Source: Trogon surrucura (taxonomy: Eukaryota > Chordata > Aves > Trogoniformes > Trogonidae). Taken from it: DNA of 64,000 bases. The notes beneath the pieces were generated by a model, which worked only from the letters and a program-made list of their open reading frames with translations, did no database searches and was not told where the DNA came from. The first letter of the stretch is position 1, and every line of letters starts with the position of its first letter. Location: positions 496,001 through 560,000 of the forward strand of contig CM036643.1 of assembly GCA_020746105.1 (NCBI GenBank), given 5' to 3'. Below, piece after piece: positions 49,433 through 60,624 of the stretch. The position numbers were made by a program, and so were the translations under genes.

Positions 49433-50149
49433 CATGGCCAGAACAGCTCAGCTCTGCTGTAGTCCGAAGGGCACAGCATCGAAGAAAACGCAGTGGTCAG
49501 CATCAGGAAATAAAGAGCCCATCGAGGAGGTTAATGATTAAGATAAAAACGTTGACGTTTTCTTTCTATCACAGTTTTGGTGCCAGATGGGGAATCCTCA
49601 CATGCCAACTCCAAGCCTGACAGGTCTGGAAATATCCTTCAAGGCCTCATAAAACATTAAAGATGTTTGTGCATCTGTTATTTGCTCAGGCTGCTATGTA
49701 CGCCAGCCACAATATCACCATTTTGTCATTCCCATCAATGGCAGCTCTCTTGTTACTGCAGATTTTGTATCCTCCTCGTATCATTCAGGTTTTAATTAAG
49801 CAATCCCATTCTTGGCCCTAAGACAGATCTCGTCGCCAAAAATCGAGGCCACGGGCACAAGGCAACGCACAGAAGAGCTTTCGATGCATTTGCATTTTGC
49901 ATTTTCAACCACGTAATTTCATTTCTCACCATGAACACTGTGTTTTTTAAAACTGCAATGGCAGCACCCTATTAAATATTACGTCAGTTGCTAAAGGAAC
50001 GATTCAATGAATGTATCAGTATTTCAGTCTGACATGAAAATGCATCAGTCCGAAGGCTTCACGGCAACGGCGAGTTTTAGAAACGTGAAGTTACGTCTTC
50101 CGGGGAAATTTTCTGTTGATGCAACGTCACCAGCCCCGGGCTGGTCATG
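49433..50149. other. Intergenic stretch between two CR1 copies, nothing recognised
   Basis: The stretch is AT-rich, with short frames only and no motif seen on either strand. Confidence 0.5.
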
Positions 50150-50756
50150 GGTGCATCCTGGGGTATGTTAGAAGGGGGGTGGTTAGTAGGTCGAGAGAGG
50201 TTCTCCTGCCCCTCTACTCTGCCCTGGTGAGACCCCATCTGGAATCTTGTGTCCAGTTCTGGGCCCCTCAGCTCAAGAGAGACAGGGAACTGCTGGAGAG
50301 AGTCCAGCACAGGGCAACTAGGATGATTAAGGGAGTGGAGTATCTCCCTTATGAGGAAATGCTGAGGAAGCTGGGGCTCTTTAGTTTGGAGAAGAGGAGA
50401 CTGAGGGGTGACCTCATTAATGTTTACAAATATCTAAAGGGTGAGTGTCACGAGGATGGAGCCAGGCTCTTCTTGGTGACAACCAGTGATAGGACAAGGG
50501 GTAATGGGCTGAAACGGGAACATAAGAGGTTCCGCTTAAACTCGAGAAGAAACTTCTTCTCAGTGAGGGTGACAGAGCCCTGGAACGGGCTGCCCAGGGA
50601 GGTTGTGGAGTCTCCTTCTCTGGAGACATTCAAGACCTGCCTGGACACGTTCCTGTGTAGCATTATCGAGGCGTTCCTGCTCTGGCAGGGGGATTGGACT
50701 TGATGATCTTTCGAGGTCCCTTCCAATCCCTGACATTCTGTGACTCCGTGTGATTC
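50150..50756 (+). mobile_element. CR1 LINE, 3' fragment, well preserved
   Basis: The plus frame from about 50,152 is open through [20 protein letters not shown], then the [14 protein letters not shown] and [13 protein letters not shown] segments and on to [14 protein letters not shown]. It stops at TGA after 50,700, so the C-terminal end of the CR1 ORF2 is intact over about 180 codons. The 3' UTR and tail (ATTCTGTGACTCCGTGTGATTCTC) end at about 50,756. It ends about 370 bp before the CpG-island ATG at 51,129. Confidence 0.95.
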
Positions 50757-50889
50757 TCCCGCTGCTCTCCAGGTGTGTTGAGCCGGGAGAAACGCTCCCT
50801 GGGCACAGGGTCACATGGGAAGCCCTTTGTCAACCTGGCTCTCACACAGTGGAACAATTCATTTCAGAAGCAGCAGCCACGTGGCTTTA

Positions 50890-51420
50890 ACCGGCCACGA
50901 AAATGTCGGGTTCCAGGAGGAGGGACCTTGGGCCCGAGCTGTGCGGCCCCACCCGGGGGGAGGCTCTGGCCGCCCGCCTGTCCTCGGCCGGGTGCAGCGG
51001 CGGGCTGGGGGCTACCGCAGCTCTCCCGGAGCCCCCGCCCAGCAGCGCTGCTCATCCATTTCCCGGCTCTTATGCCCTTCCCGCCGCTCTCCAAGCCCGC
51101 CCGCCCCGCCCGCCGGGGCTCGCCTGAAATGGCGGCGGCGCGCAGGTACCGGGCGGCGGGGCCGCCCCTCGCCCCGCCCCCGGGCGGCCCCAGCCCGGCC
51201 CCCCGCCCCCTCAGGGCCGGGAAATGGCGGCGGCGGGTCCGCTGCCGTGGATGTGCTCACAGGCGGCTGTGCCGCCTCTGGGGCGCGAACCCCCAGACAC
51301 AGCCCCGGGAGCGGGCCTGGCCGCGCTGTCCCTGGGGACCGTGCAGGGACTCCGTGCCCCGGTGCCGCAGCGGCCTGGGGAGCTGCCGCTTCCCTCACCT
51401 GCCCGTGTTCAGCCCGGCCC
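50890..51420 (+). promoter_or_regulatory. CpG-island promoter with two YY1-type AAATGGCGGC motifs, probably rightward
   Basis: Dense CpG and GC-box-like CCCGCCC repeats precede GAAATGGCGGCGGCG at 51,126-51,140. A second GAAATGGCGGCGGCG is at 51,221-51,235. Both are in plus orientation. AAnATGGCGGC is the YY1 element that sits just downstream of the start of many housekeeping genes, with its ATG often used for translation. This points to a TATA-less promoter firing rightward. It is separate from the ELAVL1 island 3 kb to the left. Confidence 0.6.
51129..51145 (+). CDS. Candidate first coding exon (MAAAR) of an unidentified rightward gene
   Basis: ATG GCG GCG GCG CGC AG ends in CGCAG|GTACCG, a good donor, directly after the first YY1-type motif in the CpG island. 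It would leave two bases of codon 6. Only five codons are visible, so the call rests on promoter context and donor quality. The candidate exon at 55,102-55,146 accepts the same phase (AG+C = Ser). Confidence 0.3.
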
Positions 51421-53979
51421 TCCTGAGGGGGGCCCTGCCTCCTCTACGGATTTGCCTCCTTGGCCTCCTGAGTGTCTTTATTTTCAGGCCTCGTGTTGCT
51501 CTTTGATTTCTCCTGGCCGTTAAGATTCCGCCTTGCTCAGCCTCTCCCGGGGCCTTTGCCAGCCAGGCTCTCCCCCCCTGCACTCCCACCATCTCCGGGC
51601 TCCCCCGGCCTCGCCTCCTTGAACCAACACCTTGGCATTTCTCCCAGACTTTGCCTCCCTAACGTGCCATTTGCTCGTGGTTTGGTTTGTGGCTCCCCAC
51701 TGGGATCTCTTTAGAGGATTCCTGTGTTGCTTCACTACCAGCATCCTCCTGAATTCTGGTTTTCCTTCCCCGAGTGTCTTTCTCGGACTTTCCTCATGCT
51801 TTCCTCACTCTGCTATTCAGTCCTTTGCGATTTTGTCTTTGTGCTTGAGGGTAATTTCCTCCCCAGAGATCTGGTCTGAAAATACCCACTGATTTGGGAG
51901 GTTTGTCTCTTCAGAAGCACCTTCTGGGTGTTTGCAGAAGGATGGGGTCATCCTCAGTGTTTCGCTCCCAGGGGATTTACCTTCCTCGTGCTTTGTAACT
52001 GCTCTTTTTCATTCTGCCCAAACCGTCATTTCACTTGTGAGGTGAATTATAGGTGGATTGTGTCACCTGGGACGTGTTCATCTCTTCCTGGCGCTGCAGG
52101 ACGATCGCCTCCGTTTAAATTTCCAGTGAATTGTAGAACTTTGTCAGGTTGATGAAGAAAACGGTGGAACTTGCTCCGCTTTGGAGTGACCCTCGTCAGT
52201 CGATAGTGAGTGTGTTGGTTGGTGAACGTGTTGGTTCAGGTTTCTCCACACCAAGCTTCTCTAATTAAACCAGCCACACTTCAGCATTTGTGGACAGACG
52301 TGGATAAATTTTAATTCAGTTTAAATCTGCAGTTGTAAGCTGTGATTGCAACTGACTTTTCTCTTGCCCTTTCTTTGATTTCTCTTTTTCTTTAAGCATT
52401 AATAACCTTTTCGAGGGTCCCCCCCCCCCGATGTTTGTTGTGCAGCAGCCACACTGTCTATCAGCCTCGTTTCTGAAATCGCCTCCTTTAAAGCTTAGTA
52501 GTGGGTAAAAGACCTCCAGAGTCAAAGAACAGAATACAAAATAGAAGCTTTTCTGGTTGCCAGTGGTCATCTTTCTTCCAGGCTCATCGATTACGAAGCG
52601 TGTGGTTGTGTGCAGTTTTGTGCCAGCGGTGCCTACGGAAATTGTTTAACTTGATGTAGGGATTGTTTGGAGCACGGTTCTGTTTGCCCGGTGAGCCGTT
52701 AATCTTCTATTGCAATTAAAATCTAGAAGTTTTGACAGGCATCTTTACAATATTCAGTCGTGCTACCTGTTTCAGACTGAACAGGGAAGCAAGCAGCGGG
52801 GAAGTGCTTGATTTATCAGCAGAGGACGCTTTTCTCTGGTCATCAGAATGTGGTTTGCTGGCCTGTTTTTAGCTTGACTCTGCCCCACATTTAATTTTCA
52901 GACTTTAGGTTGAATTCGCAGGCCGGCTCCTTTAAAGGGAGCGTTTGTCTTTTGTTTTTTGTAACTGTAAAATGAACGTGTATAACACAGAAATCCAGAA
53001 TAAATCGTATCAACTTGGCGGTAGTTTGTCAGAATTCTTTTGTTGGTCCTTTGCTCGCCGAGGCTGCTGCCCAAGAGCAAAGTGCAGCCGATCGAAGCGT
53101 TTCCTTGGGACTTTCGTCTCGGGAGGCTGTTCTGTGCTCATGCCTTAAAGATAATGAAGTGAGTCATTGTCTTTGAATCTCATGTGATTTATTATGGAAG
53201 CACATCGCTAATGCTTTCCGAGGAGGGAAAAATGAAACAAAACAAACCCAGCAGATGATTTCGTTCAAACTTGTGGCTTTCAACTAGTAGGCTGGTTGGG
53301 AGTTCGCTGAGCTAGGGAGTTGCTTCGATTTGGTTTTTTTAATCTATGTACCAGGAACACTTCCGCAGACAGTGGAGCTCATGGGAGCTTTTTGCTTATT
53401 TATTTGTGTAGGTATGTTCTGCTTTGGCACGAAGGATGAATAGATTCATCAGCACATTTTAGCCTCTGTGGTTGCATCAGGGTTTTATTCTCTGAAAAAA
53501 AGCCAGGCTTATCTGCCCTGGGTGCAGATTGGTAGCTCTGATTTGGCATCTTCCAGAAGGAATGTCAACTTGTCAAGCTTTGGGAGCGTAGAAAACTTCC
53601 TAAACTGACCATCAGTATTAACTGTGCAGGAACATCTCCCACCCGTTCTGCCGTTAGCATTTGACATCCCTATTTATCACCTAGTTCGTCTCTTCTCATG
53701 AAAACGACAAGATGGAGTTACAACAGAAGTAAAAATACGAGGAAAATACAGTCCAGGCATTTGTGCCAGCCCAAGGGGTGTATTTGTAGGGGTAAGGATC
53801 CAACCGCTGCCCCGCACGGGATGAGATGTCTGGAGGAAGGAGCCCGGGGAGCTGCCAAGGAGCTTGAGTCAAACGCAGACACACTCTTGCTTGAGCAGAA
53901 AATACTGATAATTCTTGCTAGATGCTCCATGGTAACAGAAGCCACAAGCCGTTCTGCGGAGGGAGAGCGGAACCGTTAC
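51150..53979. other. Intron-like or intergenic DNA, nothing firmly recognised
   Basis: After the CpG island the sequence is of ordinary composition. An 11-base C run is near 52,419-52,429. I saw no repeat family and no exon with convincing splice sites and coding character in this interval. Confidence 0.45.
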
Positions 53980-54693
53980 CGTTCCAGTATAAGTTGGGGA
54001 ATGACTTATTAGAGAGCAGTGCAGGGGAAAGGGACCTGGGGGTGCTGGTGGGCAGCAGGATGGCCATGAGCCAGCAGTGTGCCCTTGTGGCCAGGAAGGC
54101 CAATGGCATCCTGGGGTGTGTTAGAAGGGGGGTGGTTAGCAGGTCAAGAGAGGTTCTCCTTCCCCTCTACTCTGCCCTGGTGAGACCCCATCTGGAATCT
54201 TGTGTCCAGTTCTGGGTCCCTCAGCTCAAGAAAGACAGGGAACTGCTGGAGAGAGTCCAGCACAGGGCAACTGGGATGATGGAGGGAGTGGAGCATCTCC
54301 CTTATGAGGAAAGGCTGAGGGAACTGGGGCTCTTTAGCTTGGAGAAGAGGAGACTTAGGGGTGACCTCATTCATGTTTACAAATGGATAAAGGGTGAGTG
54401 TCACGAGGATGGAGCCAGGCTCTTCTCGGTGACAACCAGTGATAGGACAAGGGGTAATGGGCTGAAACTGGAACATAAGAGGTTCCGCTTAAACTCGAGA
54501 AGAAACTTCTTCTCAGTGAGGGTGACAGAGCACTGGAATGGGCTGCCCAGGGAGGTTGTGGAGTCTCCTTCTCAAGACCCGCCTGGACACGTTCCTGTGT
54601 AGCATTATCGAGGCGTTCCTGCTCTGGCAGGGGGATTGGACTTGATGATCTTTCGAGGTCCCTTCCAATCCCTGACATTGTGTGATTCTGTGA
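53980..54693 (+). mobile_element. CR1 LINE, 3' fragment
   Basis: Starting with [20 protein letters not shown], the plus frame stays open through [19 protein letters not shown], the [14 protein letters not shown] segment and [13 protein letters not shown] to [10 protein letters not shown]. There about 11 bases (CTGGAGACATT in the sister copy) are missing and the frame shifts. The tail ends at ATTCTGTGA, 54,693. Apart from this deletion it is nearly the same as the copy at 50,150. Confidence 0.95.
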
Positions 54694-55101
54694 AAACAGA
54701 ATTACATGTGTTTGTTTTTTTTTCTCAGAGCGCTTTTATCACACTTCTCTACTAAGCGCGGTAATAAGTGAATCCTGATTTCTTGGCTGTGGGAGGTGCT
54801 GGGATCCAGTGCACAGTTGGCTCTGGCTGTTAATATCAGGTAGAGCCGCAGTGAAATTTGGAATGACAGACTTCATACACTTCCTTTCTCACCGTGGCCT
54901 GACTTTCTGCTCCGTGCAGGCTTCATTTTGCCTTCTGTGTGAGCTGGTCTAGACTCCCTCTGTAGGCAACACAAAGCCATAACCAGGGGAGTTACCCTCT
55001 GGGGATGCCTCTTGCTCTCAGGTCACTGGGGACAGCAGATTTTCTTGATGGCTTGTACCTCCCCTGGCATTGCTGTGAAGGAATCAGCTTTGACTTTCTA
55101 G

Positions 55102-55146
55102 CGAATTTCAGAGAAATGCTTCTAGACCTCAGCATGCCTTTGACTG
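55102..55146 (+). CDS. Candidate internal exon, unidentified
   Basis: Acceptor TTTGACTTTCTAG and donor GACTG|GTAAGA flank 45 bp. The frame compatible with the exon at 51,129 is open (EFQRNASRPQHAFD with two bases over). Splice signals are good, but the exon is short, so chance is a real alternative. I recognise no family. Confidence 0.2.
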
Positions 55147-56538
55147 GTAAGATAGTTTCTTATTTAAGCATTCCAAATCTAGGTATTTCTAGAGAGGCAA
55201 AATAAACAAATCTTACTTTGCGGGTTTTTTTTTCCCTCCGTTGCAACAGTACCTATTTTGAGTGGGTGTCTCTCATGCTAGCAAGGACTTTGTATGTTTT
55301 AATGACGTCTCGCATCTTGCTTTTGAAATTTGCACCTTCCGCTAATTTTGGGGGTGGCTCCGCCTGAGCCCCGTTGGGAGCTGGAGTGGACCTCTCGTGG
55401 GAATGAACTCAAACTGCCTGCTTGTCCAGAGTTACCGCCAGTGATTCCTGCTGTTTCCCCTGCACGTCCAGCCGAGCTCTCCTAGAGTAATTCGCCTGCC
55501 TCCTGCTCGCCGGCCGTTCCCTACAATGCCGTGAAAACGTCGTTGGGTATTTTTTCTATAAACAGTCTCATCACCCACTATTTGAGGCAGACGGCAAGAA
55601 ATTAAACCTGCGAGTTGCCTGCTGTCTGCTGTGCCAGCCGATTAGAACCAACCATTTTTTAATGCAATCTGCTTTATTCACCATTTCAGGTTGTTGTTTT
55701 GTGGGGTTTTTTTTTCTGTTGGAATTTTGCCTACAGAATAATTACAATTATGAACAGCAAACATCTGTGAGCAGTTACGAGGGCAAGGAGTGCCACCAGC
55801 CAGCGCCTGCTCGCTCGGCTGCAGCCCGCCGGTTCATGCTGCTGGAACCCAGCCCCTGTGTCTTGTAAATATATTTTATTTTTACACCACAGGTAGTTGG
55901 TTCTCGAATGAGACATTTATAAACCCCCGAAGGCCACTACTTCCTGTAGTCACAGAAAGAGTTGAGCTTCCTGCTCAGAATTTCTCTTCTCTTGAAGAGA
56001 ATCGTTTCTGCAGTCTGAGAATGTTTTTGTGAGTTGTAGGCTCGTGCTCAAATATCTGTTTGATATCAGGCATTCAGTTCTCACAAGCAGGTTGTATTTA
56101 ATGCGTGTTCTGAAGCTGCAGAAATAAGAAGTGGGCAAAGTGTTTTCACTTCTTTCTTTTATATAATCAGCAAACATAGCACCGTCCTTCATAATCATGT
56201 CTCCAAGCAGGATTTGAAGTAACTTGCACACGTAAGCAACATTTTTCCGTGTGTGTGTATTGAGAGACTAAAAAAATCCACAAACTCTTAGTGCTTGTGA
56301 GAGTTTTAAGCTTAACGAGTTCAAATGTGACTCCAAAGGGGGTTTGTTTGGTTTTCATCTGGGTGTTTCAGGAAATTTTCCGTTTATTTCCAGAGGGCGT
56401 TTAGTGTTTTAGCAGGGAAAAAAACCCACAAAAACAGTACTGTCATTGAAAGGGAAATGAATATATTGCCCTGTTTGATTGCAGACTGACCAGGAGCACT
56501 TAGAATGACAAAAGCAGAGAAAGAAAGACCTTGTTCAG

Positions 56539-56625
56539 AAGACAGGAAGCCGAGGGAACAGAAGCCCCGCAGGATTCCAAACCGCCTTCAATGTGCGCTC
56601 TGTGGTGTCTCTCGCACAGGAGCAG
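56539..56625 (+). CDS. Candidate internal exon, unidentified protein
   Basis: The 87-bp stretch ends in GAGCAG|GTACGTG and begins after CTTGTTCAG. In the frame that joins the next candidate exon in phase it encodes 29 residues, including AGFQTAFNVRSVVSLAQEQ. The donor is strong. The acceptor has only a weak pyrimidine tract, and an alternative acceptor (ATTGCAG at 56,483) would put a stop in this frame. No known family is recognised. Confidence 0.25.
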
Positions 56626-56714
56626 GTACGTGTGCGGCACACGGCCAGGGATCCCGCTGAAGGTGGGGCAGGTCTGTGCAATTACGAGCAAGACAGAGCT
56701 TGCTTATCTTCTAG

Positions 56715-56805
56715 AAGCGCGTACAGCGTGGACAAGATCTGTCAGAAACGTTGCTGGAATTAAAAAATTGGATAGGAAGAGATGCTTTCAGCCAGTTCGC
56801 TGCAG
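56715..56805 (+). CDS. Candidate internal exon, helical segment of an unidentified protein
   Basis: Acceptor TTATCTTCTAG and donor GCTGCAG|GTGAAT flank 91 bp. In phase with the previous candidate it reads KRVQRGQDLSETLLELKNW and on to DAFSQFAA, a regular amphipathic-helix-like sequence. The intron before it is only 89 bp, which is short but usable in birds. No family is recognised. Confidence 0.3.
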
Positions 56806-57286
56806 GTGAATGAACTCTTGGGATAACCAGGTGTGATTTGAGCGTGAATGTCTTGCTCAGCTTTGCCAAATGTCCCTCCCCTATATGTTTTCTGTCACAT
56901 TTTCCTCTAAACTCATGCAGAAGTGATGTTACAATTAACAGGGAAATAACTTCATTGCTTCAAAAACCCCCAGCAACCTAAGCATGGCAGAATCAAATCT
57001 CAAGTGTATTTCTTGAAACATTCCTGAAAATTATTCCAGAATTGTGAACTCGGTTTGGACTGTTCAAGCCAATGACTCGAAATCGTTTTGCTCAAAGTGT
57101 TCAGTCACCTTTGGACTTAGTACTTTAAGTCTTGCCTAAGCTACACGGCTTGGAAAATATCTGAGCAAAAACACCGTCGGGTTTTTCGTTTGGCCTGGGA
57201 AGAAGGTTATGTGATTCTAAGAGATTATTGTGTGGTCACTGAGAGTCGTCTTTACTGGAATTCTTTTCTAAAGTCCACTTTTTCAG

Positions 57287-57345
57287 CTGAGTATTTACCA
57301 GAGGATGCCAGTATTTACTCCTCGCTCTTAGAGAAGCAGAGACGG
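57287..57345 (+). CDS. Candidate internal exon, unidentified protein
   Basis: A strong acceptor (TCCACTTTTTCAG) is followed by EYLPEDASIYSSLLEKQRR, in the phase left by the candidate at 56,805. The proposed donor CGG|GTCTG is weak, and the frame stays open for a further 100 bp, so the 3' edge is uncertain. No family is recognised. Confidence 0.25.
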
Positions 57346-59791
57346 GTCTGTTTTGTCTGCGAGATCAACTCTACACCTGAAGTCGGACTGCACTGCTCTT
57401 TGTTTCTAGGCTCTTTTTTGAGCTTAGAAACCCTTGTGCGAATCGAAATGTAGAAGCAGCTGACTTCTGAGAACTGCTCGCAGAGGGGAGCTGCTGAGGA
57501 TGAAGAGGAGGAAGTGGTGTGAGCTAAAACCTGTTCAGAAATGTTCTAGAATACTGAAGGTGCTGGGCTCTGGCGCGTACCTTCATAGAGATATTCGTGT
57601 CAGCGTGTCATAAAAAGCTTAAAACCTTTCAGGCCTAACTGCAGTTTTGTAGTTGATTGTATCGAAGAAGCAATTAGTTAAATTTGTGTTTGTGGAGCCT
57701 AAAGATTCTCAGAGAGTCTCAAATTGCCTTTTCTTTTGAACGACTTCTTCCCATTGGGGGAGCTTCCCTGCCTTTGCAGAGATCCTGGCTTTGCAAGGAG
57801 CGACTTTTTACTGTTACCCGTCAACGGGACGCTGTGGGAGGCAGAACACGAGATATCCTCCAGCTGAAGCTTTTTCTCAAAGTGAAACTTTTAGCCCAGG
57901 CATTGGTTCTGTGTTGCACTAGAGGTGCAAACCTCACTAACAAATGTAATCCACTGCTGTCAGCTGCCGTAATAATTGCTCCGACGACAAGGAAGATTTT
58001 ATGGTGACAAACAACTGACAACAGCGTGAAGGATTTCCAACTTGAATTTCCTGAGTAGTAAAGAATTGAGGTACTAATCCAGCTTGCTTCATTCACGGAC
58101 TAATAAAAATAGAGGGAACAAGTGACAAACTTGTGGAAAAGAAGATGGCAAAACCAGAAGCAGAGCTACAACTATTTCTGAAAATATACCTGGGCGGCCT
58201 CCGGGTGTACAACCTGTTTCACGTGACCACGTAGAAGAGGTTCACGTCTTTCCTTGCCAGATAAATTGTTATGGGAGGCTTTTGATTTGGACATAGTCAT
58301 CATGATCTCTAGTGCGTTTGCAGCAGTTTTTCTTCAAGAACACCTGATCTAACTGTTGAACTTATTTCATGCTGGTTTATTTTGTGCATGATTACCTTAC
58401 TCGGGTTTTCCAAATATACGTTTATGCAAGGTTTTGTGTTGGCCAGGGTATTTTATTTTCTGTGGGTAATACTGTTTTCAGTGCGGTTCCAGATGATGAA
58501 ACATTTAGATTCCTTCCATTGTTACTGTATTTCATGAATTCCTGAAAATGTTACTTTGCTTTTAGGTATGAAATTGTACATTAAGGTTTCACATCTTAAT
58601 TAAGGTACAGCATTTCCAGGGAGCTCAGTTTTTGCTCTTCCCATTCTCCCTATACGCAAAAACAGATAGGAAGAAGAAAAAAAAAAAAAAAAAGCAAGTG
58701 TAAGAATTATTTATGCCTGAAAAAACCCATGACACAGGCAGGAGATTGACTGAGCACAAACGAGTAGGTGGGTGCTGCAGGAGGAGGTGATGATCTTCAG
58801 GAGAATGTACTTGGGTGCACTCTGGACTCGAAAACACAGGTACTGGAAATTCTTGTGAGAAGGTGATTGCTCCTTCTTATGAGCTTTAAAACGAGGTCAT
58901 ATCCATTACGATGACAAATACTGTCTTGTCACTGTGTGAGAATGAATCATGTTCTGGTTAAATTTCTCTGTGGGATTTTCAGCTGCGTCTTTCTAGAGCT
59001 CCAATGGATGTTGCGTTTCCTCCCTGGCTTAAAGAGCATCGGAACGGGGCTGGGAGCTTTTAAAGTAGCTGTCGTACGTTACTTAATGGCAAAATTGTGA
59101 CAAGTACGTGCCCCTTGCACAAAAATTCTGGTGAAGAATTCTGAAATGTGAACCAGTTGTTACTGCCATGGGCGGTTATCCTGAGCAACGTGGTTTATGT
59201 CTCGGGCCGGAACTGAGGAAGGAAAAAATACCCGACTTCGTTGTGAGTTCTGAGTGAGGCTTCGAAGGGTTTGAGTGTCGAATTCAGCGAGTAGTGCTAG
59301 AATCCTACCACCAGAATGAAAAATGTGGTGGGAGGCGGGGGAAAAAAGCTCCGCTTTTAAATCTGCAGTAGGTGAGTGATGGAAAAATGCCAGTAAATAC
59401 CAGAAATATCCATGGAGACCCCCAAAGACTTAGTCTAAATGACAGAGGTGGTGTCTTCTGCCATTCTGCATGCTTCTGCGGGAGAATTTCTTGTATGATT
59501 ACTGCAGTTAAGAAGATTACCAAGCAGCTGTAAAATCCTGCATGCACGCGGTCGCCTCAGATCTTTTAACATTTTTAGAAAGAAGCTGTGAACTGAGCTC
59601 TTCATTCACTTGACGTTCATCCCGGGAAGCTCCGCGTATCACCAAGTGCAGGTCAAAGGGTTGTTCTGTGTGTGGCAGGGGCTGCGGTGTGTGTCTCTTT
59701 TGGTGGCAAAGTAGCAAAGATAATTTCTCCTTTGGCTATTTATATGATAAAAATTATCACAGAGGGTGACACCTTCCTGGTGGTCTTACAG

Positions 59792-59886
59792 CCCCGTGAC
59801 GGCGCAGTCTGGAAACCGATTTCAAAGTGCAAGTGTAAACTGTACAAAACCTAAACCAACATCAAAACAGGGCAGCTCTTCTGCAG
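59792..59886 (+). CDS. Candidate internal exon, Ser/Lys-rich segment
   Basis: Acceptor GGTCTTACAG and donor TCTGCAG|GTGACA flank 95 bp with one open frame, which reads PVTAQSGNRFQSASVNCTK and then KPTSKQGSSSA. This looks like a disordered, basic, serine-rich protein segment. The exon ends one base into a codon and is compatible with the candidate at 60,550. No family is recognised. Confidence 0.25.
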
Positions 59887-60549
59887 GTGACAGACCAGTG
59901 GTTGATTTCGCTGGCTTTACAACCGGGTGTATTGGCTCAGAAGCTGGTTGTCCTTGGTTTTGTTCCATATTTAACCACTGCTCTATGAGACAGAGTCAGG
60001 AGAGAGCAGGTTGTCTTTGTTCACTGTTGGCGACGTAAAAATGCAAGTTCTGATTGTCAGTTACTACTTCGAGCATTTAATGACGTATCTGGTTTGGATC
60101 TCTATTTCTAAGCAGTCTTCTCCTCTTCATGTATGGTGGAATCAATGGTAAAATTCCATTTCTGCACTGTATTAATTTATTTAATGGCTGCAAATAAGAT
60201 GAAATTGATTTACTAGGAACTAATAGTGGACTTAAATCTGAATTTCTCCTGTTTGCCCTAAAGAAGTTTTGGTCCTTCAGTTTGGTAGTTAGAATTAGGT
60301 ATTTTTGGAATTTAATAAGATCCTTCTCATCTTTTCCTTGAGGTAGCAATTCAGGCATTTATATTTGACAGTATTTACTTAATATAAACATAAGTCCATT
60401 TATGGTATCTTTATTTCAAAGTTGTATACACTCCAAAAAATTGCCCCAAGGACGGGCAAAGTGTCTAGAGCAGCAGCAAGGTTTGTCTAAAGGGAAGGCC
60501 TGTCGGTTTGCTCGGTGCTTCTGACGCGTCACTTTTATTCTCTCTCCAG

Positions 60550-60624
60550 GCAACGGGGCTTTTCATAGGAAAAACTTGAAGAAGGGCATCGAGCCTCTTA
60601 CATCCAGGCAGCATGTTCTTGGAG
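60550..60624 (+). CDS. Candidate internal or terminal exon
   Basis: An excellent acceptor (TTATTCTCTCTCCAG) opens GNGAFHRKNLKKGIEPLTSR and then QHVLG in the phase left by the exon at 59,886. The donor GGAG|GTGTCG is weak. Without it the frame runs on to a TAA near 60,740, so this could instead be a last exon. No family is recognised. Confidence 0.25.

Noticed and set aside
53922..54602. 226-codon frame resembling a reverse transcriptase end
   Set aside because: It is CR1 ORF2 sequence in a 5'-truncated copy with a deletion near its end, not a host gene. The same applies to the frames at 27,227-27,739, 32,378-32,860 and 50,116-50,703.
56504..56625. Frame starting MTKAEKERPCSEDRK with a CxxC, as a possible gene start
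   Set aside because: It has an in-frame stop just upstream and ends one base into a codon. Carried into the next candidate exon it gives a less protein-like reading (EARTAWTRSV...) that stops on joining the exon at 57,287. The alternative frame chains better.
57798..58007. Open frames after a good acceptor at 57,778 (DPGFARSDFLLLPVNGTLWE in one frame)
   Set aside because: Two frames look protein-like, none has a good donor, and the best one needs a phase the preceding candidate cannot supply.
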